From: Phlebiopsis flavidoalba
Lineage: Eukaryota > Basidiomycota > Agaricomycetes > Polyporales > Phanerochaetaceae
Length of the DNA stretch: 64,000 nt
Reading direction: 5' to 3'
NCBI GenBank assembly: GCA_035772785.1
Contig: JAOCPU010000008.1
Coordinates: forward strand, 62,001-126,000
Shown one piece after another: positions 50,427 to 61,387 of the stretch (positions within the stretch are counted from its first letter, which is position 1; every line of letters begins with the position of its first letter). The position numbers and the translations under genes were made by a program. Under the pieces are notes generated by a model that saw only the letters and a list, made by a program, of their open reading frames with translations, did not search any database and was not told the DNA's origin.

Positions 50427-50933
50427 TTGATACTCCCGCATATTCTTGAATTCCGACACAGGCCTTTTGCTCTTTGCTAGCTCGTCGCTGCATTTTGACT
50501 GGCTATCTTAGAACTTCATACCCCTTCGGCCTGTGTCTACGCCAACCCCCCGTCTCTTCTTTGCCTTGGAACTGTAAGGACGAAACACGGACTCGTCTCT
50601 TCGTGTCGTGGTTCGTTTAAGTATTACTACTGTGATTTATTCTGTAACTATTATTTGGATATGGTACAAGTACTGTAGTACTCTAGCTCACCTTTGTGTC
50701 CTGTACACGTACCTTCCTTGTACCACTTGAAATTCGTCACATGTAATGATTGGTCTACTATCAAACATTTTGATTTTTCTCCTCTCTTTATCTACTCTCG
50801 GCGAGACGGACCCGCTTTTAAAATGTATCTTTGCGTAAGGATATGATGCGCGTAGGTCCTGAGACTCTGGGGGCGGCAAATAACGCCTAGTTGACCGGAA
50901 CGCTCGTTACCCCACACTTCTCCGCTGCTACCT
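50427..50933. other. Intergenic, T-rich 3' region
   Basis: AT-rich at 50,600-50,830, with no coding signal beyond a 63-codon minus frame without a motif. Confidence 0.5.
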
Positions 50934-52280
50934 ATGTCTCCAGCATCCCAGCCTCAGTCGGGTCGCAAACTCTCGATCTGCGCTATAAACCAATGTATCA
51001 GACTGCGACTGGGTGTCGCGCAGTGCGCTCGTGACGCAAATATCCAGTCGTCCTCATGGAGCTGGGCCTGCGAAGCGCAGCGTACTTGGAGGAGGCCAGC
51101 CCTGGCATTCACTCCCCCTTTCGCTCAGATCGACCCAAGGCCAGATCCAAATGCCATGCTCACGGATGCTACTCGAGGTATGCCGCACCATTGACACGCG
51201 TGAAAAACACTCATAATTGGAATACTCTAGGGGAGCATGCACGAGTAGTTGAAACAAGGTGCAGTTCGACAAGGAGGCTGTCGTCTCACGCTAACGCGAG
51301 ACCGTGCCGCAATGCTTGACAAGGAGTACTCTGGCCTAGCTACGGGCCACGCGTAGCTCATAGTACGCTACGCACCGACCGGCCTTGGCTACTCTTTCCT
51401 GTCGCAGGGCGCAGACATCTCGTTGCACGCACCGACCGATGTACAATGTCGACCGAAGCTCGACTTCTGTTGACAAAGTTCCTTTGCGACCTGCGTGTGG
51501 GCAGCTTGGGAAGCTCGAGAGCCCCCACCTTCCCCATGACCCACCATCGCTATGCTATTGACGGACCTGCACTTGGCTGGGTAGGTATGGAAGTAGCACT
51601 TGCGTGCGATCTGCGGGTTGCAGGTATGTCGAACTTCCATTGTTAAGTGCCTTGACGCTAGATTGGATTTCCACCAGGACAGTCCTGTATCGACAAAGAT
51701 TGGCCTCCCAGAAGTGAAGCTTCGGGATTATTCCTGGGGTCTGGGGGCACTCCAGCGGGTCAACTCTGTCTACTAGGTGTCTCCAAAGCGAAGGACCATC
51801 TGTCATCTACGATTCGTCGCTCCCTGATGCAAGAGAAGCATTAGACTATGGTGAGCGGCATCACTTCTCAAGGCCTCTTTGAGCTCAAAATACTTCCCCT
51901 ACCATCCAGGTCTCATTGATTACGTCTCAGATGAAGGCAAGTCAGCGGTTGACAGAGCTGTGACATTGGCGGAAGAAATATCTGTGAGCCCGTATGGTCT
52001 GTTTTTCTCCCTTGATCACACAACGCTTGCCTTACCACGTGAGCTGCAGCACCATTGGCACTGTTTAAAGCTGCAAAGCAAGCTATTCTCGTGGCCCAGA
52101 ACTCTCCTTGGAATCTGGTGAGGTTCATGCCTAATCAGCATTATGACCTTTGTTTTACGTTGTATTTGTAGGCACTTGACTTCGAAAGGAGTGCATATGA
52201 AGGATTGCTGCATACTCAAGATCGTATGAAGCTCTCGAAGCGTTCAAGCAAAAACGAAAACAGTGTTCAAAGGCGAATGA
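50934..52280 (+). CDS. Enoyl-CoA hydratase/isomerase family protein, AUH (methylglutaconyl-CoA hydratase)-like
   Basis: Crotonase-fold enzyme, probably mitochondrial, acting in leucine or fatty-acid catabolism. The N-terminal exon (50934-51180) would carry the targeting peptide but is badly out of frame. A CAGAD-type oxyanion-hole segment is distorted at about 51,400-51,420. EARLLLTKFLCDLR is at about 51,450-51,495. The crotonase signature AIDGPALG..GMEVALACDL is at about 51,553-51,612, then GLPEVKLGIIPGAGGTQR-like sequence over an intron at about 51,690-51,760. SLDAREALDYGLIDYVSDE (about 51,810-51,935) and VDRAVTLAEEIS (about 51,950-51,985) follow. The end is FKQKRK..VFKGE, stop at 52280. 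The Arg-rich helix expected of AUH is not clearly visible, so other enoyl-CoA hydratases remain possible. It converges with SEC10, 73 bp apart. Confidence 0.8.
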
Positions 52281-52353
52281 AGGGTCCGCGTACCCATGTA
52301 TATTACATTAAATAAATTAAGCACAATCTAAAACAACGCGCGGGGCAGTTGTC

Positions 52354-55300
52354 CTAGCCGGAATTGCTCGTGAACCTCGACGCCATGTTCAGGCTTGGCT
52401 ATATGCTCATTCCAGCCGGGAGACTTGGCATGTTCATCGGTGGTATGTGGTCACGAATGGGCTCCAGGTCTTTCATGCATCATACTCAACCGACCCATCC
52501 CCGAATCGGTCCTTAAGACCCTTGGCGTCGGCGCCGTCCTCAAGGCCGGTGCTGTCGTTGAAACCCCTTCTCTGCTTGTCCCCAGTCGCTACGCTGGGCG
52601 AGATATGGTCGAAGGAGCGCCGCATCGATGCGACCAAGATAGCCTTCTGTGATGTACGACTTAAGGATATCCGGACGAACCAGGAAGACGTTGCCGAGCT
52701 GTCGGGAGGAATTCAAATCGTTCGTTGAGCGAAGGGATGGAGAAAGTGCTGATGGTGTCCTGATACAACTTCAGGTCTCTGTAAATTGTGTCATTGTAGG
52801 CGGTTGTACAACGTAAAAGGGTAACAAAATTCTCACTTTGCCAACATCAAGCCTCCATGTAGCATTGACCGGGAATCTCTTGAGATGATCCAGGAGCAAC
52901 CTACATAGAACGACCGTCAGCACACTAGGTATATATACAAGAGCGAATTTGACCGACCCATGGAATGCAACACCTATTTCAGTCAAGAATACTTCGAGGT
53001 TCTTTCCGCTGAGATTCTCCTTAGCTGAGTCTCGAACTTTTTCAAGCATCTCACAGCACGCGATACATGGCTCTGTGTTTACTCTCGCGAAAGACAAATC
53101 CATCTATTGCGCGGCTTGAAGTCATTCTCTTTTTGCTTTGTGAGCTGAAGAGAGAGCCAACTGAGGACGGCTGGGCCACAAGACTCAGCAAGCACGAATA
53201 AGCATCCGGCAGATGGCCACGTACAATCCATCATGCGCTGCTGCAGCACATGGTTCACAGCACCTTCGATCCGGCTGATAGTCTGGTTGTTGAAAACAAC
53301 CATCTCCCCTTCGTACCGTGACAGATGTGCTGGCTAATGGTAGTAATGCGACGTTGACGTATTGTTGCCAAAGATGGCTGATTAAGTCGACGCTGTGTAG
53401 GACGTTGAGTAGTGGGAGACTTGGTCTCTACTTTTGGATCAGCAGAGTCCGCACGCGCCTGCGCGCTATGAATAGTGGTGAGAGAGTTGACATGCACGGT
53501 CAGATTGAGCTCGTACGTTTTCGATGGCGGTTTCTAAATACGAACTTCCAATAGCAGCAGCTAATACGCGCAGCAGCGCAAATATGTGTTTTTGGGCTGC
53601 AGAACAATGTTCAGAAGTAATTTGAGCATGAAGGGAGTGTGACGTACACATCATTGGCGGCCGCTGAGCTCAACCCGCGCACCGCCCGACCGCCTCCGCA
53701 TGCCATTTGAGCATCGTCTCGGCTACAACAATATGTAGTTGACCGTCTTCTTCCGTCACCGGCTCCTCGCTTGCCTTCTCTTTGTTTTTCTCTACGCTCG
53801 CGCTAAGACCACCATACTTGAGAATAGCGGCTGCTGCTTGGGCAGACGTCGTAGACGATCCGGACGTCGATGTAGTGGCAAGCGGCAGTACTGAGTTGGT
53901 TCACCATGCGGTCGAACAGCGATGATTTCCCGCCTTTATGCGTGCGTTCCTATGACATATTAGTCTCAGAGAGTCAAACATGCCACATGCACATACGTGA
54001 TATCGAGTGAAGTTTGTCAAGAAGCTTGCATAGAGCTCGGATACACTCCTACTCTCTCTTTCGAGATATCGCTGCCCTTCGGTATAGGGCACAAAAAGCT
54101 CTTCCATAGCCGTCTCGAGCATCGTACTTACAGTCGCTGCAGTTGCAGCAGACCCGGAGGCTTGTACTAGACAGTTGACGAGGTGAAGTCAGTTTTGTCG
54201 ACGGGGGAACGGGGTATGATCGCGGGTAGTTTCGTTCGTAGCCCTTTAAGTCTTCCACTAGCTGAGTGGTCTGTTGGTGCACCATTTGAAGGCATACGAA
54301 GAAAGGCCAAGTCCGACAACGCTGTACCCTTATTGAGGAGGACTTCCAGTTGTTGTTGAATCTGTTCAATATTGGGCGATGAGTTGTTGAAGGTGCGTTT
54401 GTTAGAAAGACGGATATTACTCACGACTGTGCAAAGACACGTTGAAGGAACACTTGCATGACATATGCAGGATTCGGAAAGACTGCTTGAACGATCTGGA
54501 CCTCTTGACCCACTGTAGTCCGTATCTCAACGGAAAAGTTCCTCCAAAGCAGATTCAGTCGTTGGACGCCTGCGTCCGGGTCGGTAGATGTTCCCCAGGC
54601 CTATAGCAGTGTGAGCGTTGGAAGATCCTGTAGTATTATCGACAACTTACAGCTCGTCGTCAGCCTGACTATCGCTCTCACGAACTCGATTTATGAAGAA
54701 ATCATGCTGGTTGACATAGACCTGTACACATGATGCTCCGCCATTGAAATCAAGGAGGGTCTGAGCACAATGCTGAAGAAGTCAAGGTCAGGATTATTTG
54801 AAGTTGAGGCAAGGGTTGAAACGCTTACATGCATCATCTTGGGATCGCCACGACGGTATGCCCTATCGAATAGGTGAAGCATATCCTTCTCAAATTTCTC
54901 ACAGTATTTGTCAATATTCTCTCGTGTCTAAGCGTGTTTAAATCAACCAGTATGGACATGACGACCTTGACTATACATACTTTCTCCGCGTTGGGGAGGT
55001 CTACTTCTTTCGCTACCGTGCTCAGTCGCCTCAGCAAAACAGCGACCTGACGGCGTCCGTCTTTGCCTTCCTTCTTCAGAGCATCAATCTTTGCGACATC
55101 GTCCCTCGAGAATTGGTTGTAGAAGTCGATGAGGTCATATGCAGCTTGGGCCCGTTGACGTTGATGATGTACGGATTCCAATTCCTCTCCTATGCGTATA
55201 GCGGTGGCGCCCAACTTCATTCATCTTTGACTCCATACCAGAGAAAGACGATCCAACAGCCTGAATCAATTGGTCAATAGCGTACCCACAACAGACATAC

Positions 55301-55712
55301 ACAAACGCACCTCAAAGCCACGGTTGAGCTCAGCCATCTTCTTCGAATACTCCCTCTCAGCGACTTTCACGCTTTTCTCCATCTGCCTCAGTACGTGTTT
55401 GAACATCTTTCCGTACAGAAATGAGTTGGTCAACCGAGGCTTCAAGAGTCCGGATGAAAGGTTTGGGATCAAATGCTGAAGGAGAGGTAATAAGCACGGT
55501 CCGGACGAGAGAAGGTAGGCTACATACGTCCAGGATTGGCCTTGGATTGTGCGATAAGCCTCTCTGAAAGTCCTCCTACAAATCCTTAACGTCGAATTTA
55601 CCCTGAACGACGATTATCAGAGCCGGAGCCTCGAGGTGAAGCCAACTGTCTTGACCTCAAACGATTGCAGACTAAGCTGCTGTTGAATTGCGGGGTCCAG
55701 GTCTTGAAACAT
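52354..55712 (-). CDS. SEC10: Exocyst complex component Sec10
   Basis: Exocyst subunit that bridges Sec15 to the rest of the complex at sites of polarised secretion. The start at 55712 reads MFQDLDPAIQQQLSLQSFEV. Helical blocks follow: KPRLTNSFLYGKMFKHVLRQ, GATAIRIGEELESVHHQRQR (about 55,150-55,210), AQAAYDLIDFYNQFSRDDVA, IDKYCEKFEKDMLHLFDRAY (about 54,860-54,920), QVYVNQHDFFINRVRESD (about 54,670-54,725) and PNPAYVMQVFLQRVFAQS. Further on are ERESRSVSELYASFLTNFTR (about 54,000-54,065), ISRIEGAVNHVLQQ, DNLEVFLTEIGVAFHG-like sequence (about 52,960-53,010), and the highly conserved C-terminal VRPDILKSYITEGYLGRIDA followed by LLRPYLAQRSD (about 52,590-52,680). The tail ends at 52354. Frameshifts and about eight introns. 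Confidence 0.9.
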
Positions 55713-55967
55713 GATCAATCCTAAATTTGCATGGGAGTACAAGGCAATTAAGTGAAGTACAATAAATTGGGATTGCTTTCCGGGGTATCAGAGATGCACA
55801 CGAAGGAAGGTAGGGTCTGAGTGCGCGCAGCTGCCGCGTCGGTAAGTATAGCATGGGCGTCTAGCGTGTTACACGAAGCGCCCATTCACCCGTGGCGTTT
55901 TGGCGCTAAACGCGGTGTACGGTTTCTTCTCGATTATTTCTCCGCGGACTTGGCCCTCGAGAGTGAG

Positions 55968-58757
55968 ATGGACGCGCACCCGCTTAAAACCCTGCTGCAG
56001 GTTCACCTCGGGTCTGATTCAAGTGCTGTCCTACATCTTCCCCATATTCTCTCCTCCGTAGATGGCGAAGCTCTTCAGCCTTCCGTACACACACAAAAAT
56101 GGTCAACTCGGGTGCACTCTTTGCTCCATTCGAAAGACCCATCTGCGAGATGGGCGGGTCTCTGTATCGCCCTGAAAACCTCGACATGCTCTCGTCAAAT
56201 CCTGATGGAGAGTGCGCAGGGGTGGATCACCGTCGTTCTACCTATGCTCTCGGTATGTCGAAAGCATATCTTACCGTGAAACTAATTGGTTAATGGCCCG
56301 AGTGCAGAAAAATGAATCACGACCTCTTCTGAAGGCATCTATACGGCTCTTACGCTACATTTTTGCCGAAGCAGTAAATCTTCCTGAGTTCCAGCGTCAG
56401 GTCGCGACGCCCAATGTGCCAAAATTTAGCCTCGCGTTGGTGCATCTAGCCGAGAGGAACGACGACGAAGAGCTCCAGGTACAGAAATTTATCTCTCAGT
56501 ATATTTTTTACTTAAATGTGGTATTTTAGGTTCTCATTTTCCAGTCGTTAACGCACTTGATACCTCTCTACCCGACTCTGCATCGGGCCTTGTTATCTTC
56601 CCTGTCCAGCCTCACTCTGCGTTATTTGAATGGCTCGTCTCCGAAACCCACCTCCACTCCTATACTAGAGGCCGCGTCAGGGCTATATGCTATTTTGCAT
56701 TACACCGGCGGGAAAGTGGGCGCTGCCAACCACTGGCGAAAGTCTGTAGATGATACAGTGGCCTTTGGATGGGGTGCCATTCAAAATCTTCGGACTACCT
56801 TCCATGTCTCCGGTTGGTCTCTTCGGCAGTGTGAATTCTGCTGGTTTTTGACTCACCCCCCTTGCAGGGTCTATACACCAGCCCTCACCACATTCGCCGT
56901 CAAATGAGGACCCTGTGTTTTCCGTCACTCTCCATTTAGACCGACTACGGGCAGCAGTAACGGTACTGTCCGACCTCATGCAGTACGCAGATTTTCTAAT
57001 TCACATTGGTGATTTGGCTAAACGGTATGAGCAGAGCACCAAACCCCCGAGCGGTGGTACTACCCGTCGGCTCTATCTCGCGCTTGTGTGTGGCATTATT
57101 GGCATGCTCAGCCAATGACCAGGTGCATTTTACTTCCTTCGAGTACGAGTTCCGGTCACCCACCTCAATTTAAGATTGAAGGTCACGTAGATCCTATCGT
57201 CTACTCCCTGGAGTGTTCCGTTGTGCCCAAGATATGGGAGCTTGGATGCATTCTTACGGAAGACCTGGCCAAATGGTTCGTTTTGTCGAATCATATCATT
57301 TACAGCCTCATATTAACTATCTATTCTTTAGTTCCAAGCTACACTTAACTCCTCATCTATCGCAATTGCTGTTTTATACGACACGACATCTCGAGAGTGC
57401 GCTACCAGCGTGAGTGCCTCGATTGCAGCTAATACAATAAATTAACTTCAGCATCGTTAGTACTCAGCGTATATCATTTTTGCGCACAGCGTATACGCTC
57501 CTATCCCATTGTCAACCTCTGAGCGATCCCATTCTACCCTCCCGACTGGCTCGCGCCGTGTTGCCACAGATATCCTGTCTCCTAGCGTTACAATCACAAA
57601 CAAAACACGACGACGACGTCAACGGCGCAGGTTCGAAGAGCCGGAAAGGAAAGAAACGAGCACGGGCCTACGAAGGGGACGAGCTCTTCAAGACAAGGGA
57701 GGTGATTTGTGCGAGTCAACATGATGGAGAAGCTGTGCTGTCAGCACTCGATGGTACGTGCGATCTCGCAGTAAGATGTTCGGTTTACATGAACTATTGC
57801 CCACAGTTCTGCGCTGTCTTCTGCAACGGTCGTCGTTAACAGCACCAGTGCAGTCTATCGTAGCCCGCACCCTATTGGCAATCCTTGTCTCCCTGCCTCA
57901 AACCCCACCTGGACTTTTCTCTCCTGATCTCGGTCTTCACGGACGAGTATACGAGAATGTCCTTCGTAGTTGTACTGAGATTGAACTTGCGACTACTAGT
58001 ACCATGAGCAAGAGTCTTGGTTTGGTAATCGGTAGTTCGTCCCTTGGGGCCGCTCCGACGGTGAGTCCTCTACAATGGCTGTGTGCTGAGGACTAAAATT
58101 GCATTAGGACGTATTACGGGACATTGAGTTGATGCTGCATCCTCGTGTGCCACCTCTGGTACGAGCGCTCCCTCATGTTGAGTCACTATCTCTGTTTCGC
58201 GCGGAAGAAAGCACAGAGGAACAAAGAGACTAGACGCGGAGCGGGCCTTGTCACGCTTGAGGAAACGCGGATAGTTGACCGCGATTCGACCTGCTCTGCC
58301 TACAACGCTAGAATCTGTGTCGGTGTGGACGCCTCTGCCGCTGTCCGATCGCAGCCACCCCAAATAGCACAACAAATTGCCTATGCAGGTGCGCCGTCCG
58401 CCGCCGCCACCGGCCTCTCAGGGAATATCATATCCCGCACCAGCACACGCCCACTAGTCGTAGGACCAAAACCCCTCCGGCCATGTCGTCGATGGTCCCC
58501 GAGCGGACCACATTCCTGTTACGACATCTACACTACCGCCACCGCAACCCCCGTGCTTCTGAATTGCCTGCGCCGCCTGAACCCTTGCCCCTGTCCTTCC
58601 GCACGATGGCGCCCTCTATTTCGGTACCACCAGTGTCATCTATCACGGTCGCAGAGCCGCGCGCGATACCTCCCCCGATGCATACGGAAGTTGAAGAAGA
58701 CGAGGATGAGCCGATGCCTGGTATTGACCTCTCGGCTCTGATTCGGAAACAGACTAG
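55968..58757 (+). CDS. RIX1: Pre-rRNA-processing protein Rix1 (PELP1-like)
   Basis: Armadillo-like repeat protein of the Rix1-Ipi complex that loads Rea1/Mdn1 on pre-60S particles in the nucleus. The ATG at 55968 gives MDAHPLKTLLQVHLGSDSS. Then come RVHSLLHSKDPSARWAGLCI (about 56,115-56,175), LLKASIRLLRYIFAEAVNLP (about 56,325-56,385), LALVHLAERNDDEELQV, THLIPLYPTLHRALLSSLSS (about 56,550-56,610), HLDRLRAAVTVLSDLMQYA (about 56,932-56,990) and IVARTLLAILVSLP. The C-terminus is Pro-rich then acidic (TEVEEDEDEPMPGIDL). Allowing one base shift it ends GSDSETD with TAG at 58757; unshifted it stops at 58767. The order and the acidic end fit the RIX1 family. Convergent with the next gene, 50 bp apart. 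Confidence 0.87.
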
Positions 58758-58807
58758 GCTGAGGTAGCGTAGAGCTCTGGCATTCCCACTAGTCTCCGCT
58801 CTAAATG

Positions 58808-59668
58808 CTATATGCGTGCACGCTTCCCGCGTTGGTCGATGTCAGGCTCAGCTGTCATGTTTTCGTCGTCTGACACGGGAGTCTCCCGATCGTCTTCTTG
58901 GACGGCAAATTTTTGGTGTCTGAAAGAAAGTTTTCAATTCTTGAGCTTCACGCGATAAATTCACACCGCTGTACGTACAGTCGTCAGACCAAGCGGTGCT
59001 ACCACATTGTCCTGATCCAGATATTTTGACCGGTCGAAATATTGCTGGGCATCGCGCAGAGAGCGGGCCCCTGATGGAATATCAGGCCTTGACCTGGGGC
59101 TGCGTCACGTAAAGACAAATGAGCCCGGCGTAGAGTTGTGCAGAACCGAGTTCTCCTGAAATGGCGGCGAGGGGAGGTATCTGTTATTAAAATTAGAAAA
59201 TGCCCTAACGACTCACCAAGATATAGAACGAACAATTCCAGCTCATCCCAATGCTCGTCTATATTGACGCGTGGATATGAGGTGTAAAATCATCTCCTGT
59301 ATTATCGACTCTCGCTTCGAGATGTATCAGCAGAGAAGAAGTTTATTGTGTTTGAAAGAGCGTACAGCGTCTGGATATTGAAGCATCATGGTCGTAAGAA
59401 ACTCGACTTGTTTCTCACACCGCACTCTCTGGATTGTCATCTTCAATTGCTACGAGCATGGCACCGATTTTCCATAATGCTCTCCAGTTTGTTTCTTTGC
59501 AACGAACGAGAATAGCCCACGCTCTCCTCGCCCGGGAAAGGTCATTGCGGTGTACCGATATTTCAAGAATGTCATATAATCTACGCAAATGAACCTTACG
59601 CGATGATAGTGTTCTTTTGCTGTCCGGGTACGCGAAGAGAAGAGAAACGAATACCCATCAGACGACAT
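58808..59668 (-). CDS. Probable RNA polymerase I core-factor subunit (Rrn11-like)
   Basis: The start at 59668 reads MSSDGYSFLFSSRTRTAKEH, followed by a shift into LYDILEISVHRNDLSRARRA (about 59,530-59,590). WAILVRCKETNWRALWKIGA follows (about 59,462-59,530), then EKQVEFLTTMMLQYPDAVRS (about 59,365-59,425). Later blocks are short exons with RSLRDAQQYFDRSKYLDQDN (about 59,005-59,065), and an acidic end (EDDRETPVSDDENMTAEPDI) stopping at 58808. The TPR-like pattern of a helix pair about ordered processing of 'RARRAWAIL' recalls fungal Rrn11 (TAF1A counterpart) in the Pol I core factor. This is recollection of a family pattern, not a motif proof. Divergent from the next gene, 128 bp between starts. 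Confidence 0.5.
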
Positions 59669-59795
59669 GGCGGCGGAATGGACACATGTGGGGAGGACGC
59701 CGACGCTTGCCTGATTTGGCTAAGTAGCGCGGGTCATTTGTGAAGCGCCTGTTACTCGTTGCATGCGTGTCACTTTGTCTCGACAGTCACAAGCC

Positions 59796-60988
59796 ATGGA
59801 CGACGAAATTCGACTTGGTGGTGCCTCCGTATGGGGGTGCGAATGAACCCATATCTCTATCTGACTTCCCGCTCCTGCCTTCTCAGAGCCCTCTCCCGCG
59901 CCATCTTCTTCCAAGATTGGTTTCGATAATTTCGAGGAGTTTAGCACGCCCGCGGAGACTATTGCCGCTTCAGGGGACGAAGCTGATGACGACTTTGGAG
60001 ATTTTGGTGACTTTGGAGAGGTTGCTGAAGGCGAAAATGCTCCGGCCTTCGAAGAGGAGGAGACATTCGAGCAGAGCGTATTGACTCCACGACCGTCGGT
60101 CGACTGGGAAAGCCTCAAGCTGACGACTCAAGTCCTTCGAGAGACGATATACGACATCAGGTCGACGAGATATTAGGACCTTTGTGGTCTGGGGGCGATC
60201 CATCCCACTTTACTGATGACCCAATACGACAAGCAGAGGGTCTAAGTCAGGTCTTAGTGTCACGAGAGAGGTATGTCCAATCTCTTTGCCGGCATTGTGA
60301 GGTTGTATCTTAAATCACAGATTGCTGCAGCGTCAGCTGTATGATCTACTCCTCCCAGCGACACAACCAAGCTTCAAGACTGTTAACTGGACGAGGTCGC
60401 GGATACGTTCGTCAACATCTCATCACATATTGGGTATACCTGTAAACCTTGATGAAGTATTGCCACGGGCTGGCCCCAAGCTACCTACTCTCGAAATACA
60501 CACCAGACCTACATCAGCACCCCCCGCCCCATATACTGCTCCGGTCAAGCAAGTCACTGCGCCCGCCTCTCGCATTGGTACACCTCGTTCAGGCACGCCC
60601 CAGCCGGGGAGCAAGGAGCACTGCGTTAGCTACGGCTCAAATGCGCCTTGGTCCTCAACCAGATCTGGATGAAGCGAAGATTTAACCTCACTGTTAAAGA
60701 TCGACACCGGTACGTCCGCACCACGAAGCGTTGACATTAGCTCTCATACACGGTACAGATAATCTCCTTCTACTGCCTGCCTCAACTTTAGACAGGCACA
60801 TGGCAGATTTAAAGGAGCAGACCGCAAGTACTTCTGCACTGCTGACTTACTTGCTCCAAATGCGTGATGCGCTACAACAAGACTCGGAAACATACAACAA
60901 ACTCATTGGTGAGCTGGTAGGAGAGGCGCAGAAAATAAAGACAGGCAAGCGTACTGGGTCGCTCAGGCGAGGGAGTGGCATGTCGTAG
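59796..60988 (+). CDS. Acidic adaptor-like protein (possible Laa2/aftiphilin-like)
   Basis: The ATG at 59796 gives MDDEIRLGGASVWG. A Phe/Asp/Gly-rich acidic segment then runs through DDDFGDFGDFGEVAEGENAP (about 59,985-60,045). VDWESLKLDD and a block LLQRQLYDLLLPATQPSFKT (about 60,324-60,381), then GIPVNLDEVLPRAGPKLP, follow. A Pro/Thr-rich linker (about 60,500-60,600) leads to a predicted C-terminal coiled region MADLKEQTASTSALLTYLLQ (about 60,800-60,860). It ends GSGMS at 60988. Repeated DFGDF and LDE-type motifs resemble clathrin/AP-1 accessory proteins (yeast Laa2, animal aftiphilin). The assignment is tentative. Confidence 0.55.
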
Positions 60989-61387
60989 CCTTTAGGACCA
61001 TCTTAAACCTCAAATGGATGGTATGCTTTGTAGGTATAATGAACACATATACCCTGTATCGAAAACGGATATCTTTATTAGAGGTCCAACCCGTCCGATA
61101 ACTGAGACGCCTTGAGCTCCCACTTGACTGTGACTCCCCACAGTTTTCATTGCTGAGGATGAAACTTGGTCAAGGCTCCCAGGACCCCAGGGGCTCCCGA
61201 TGCGTAGCGGCGCCGCGAACGCGTCTGCCCGATCGCGTTTGCCCCACTGGCTTTGACCTCCCTGGGCGCTTCCGAAAATTTGGCCGATGATGCACAAGCG
61301 CCCAAGTACGGTCCTGGAATTGGCTTCTGCTCGTAAAAGCTACAGTTTGTCTGGACTCCTTCGTCTGCTTGGGCCCTGTAGCCGGCC
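60989..61387. other. Intergenic between the Laa2-like gene and RPA190
   Basis: 3' end of the upstream gene and RPA190 promoter. Minus-strand open frames at 61,010-61,395 carry no motif and are probably fortuitous. Confidence 0.5.

Noticed and set aside
52395..52728. Two overlapping plus-strand open frames (85 and 93 codons)
   Set aside because: They lie opposite the most conserved part of Sec10 (the LKSYITEGYLGRIDA block on the minus strand), so they are antisense shadows.
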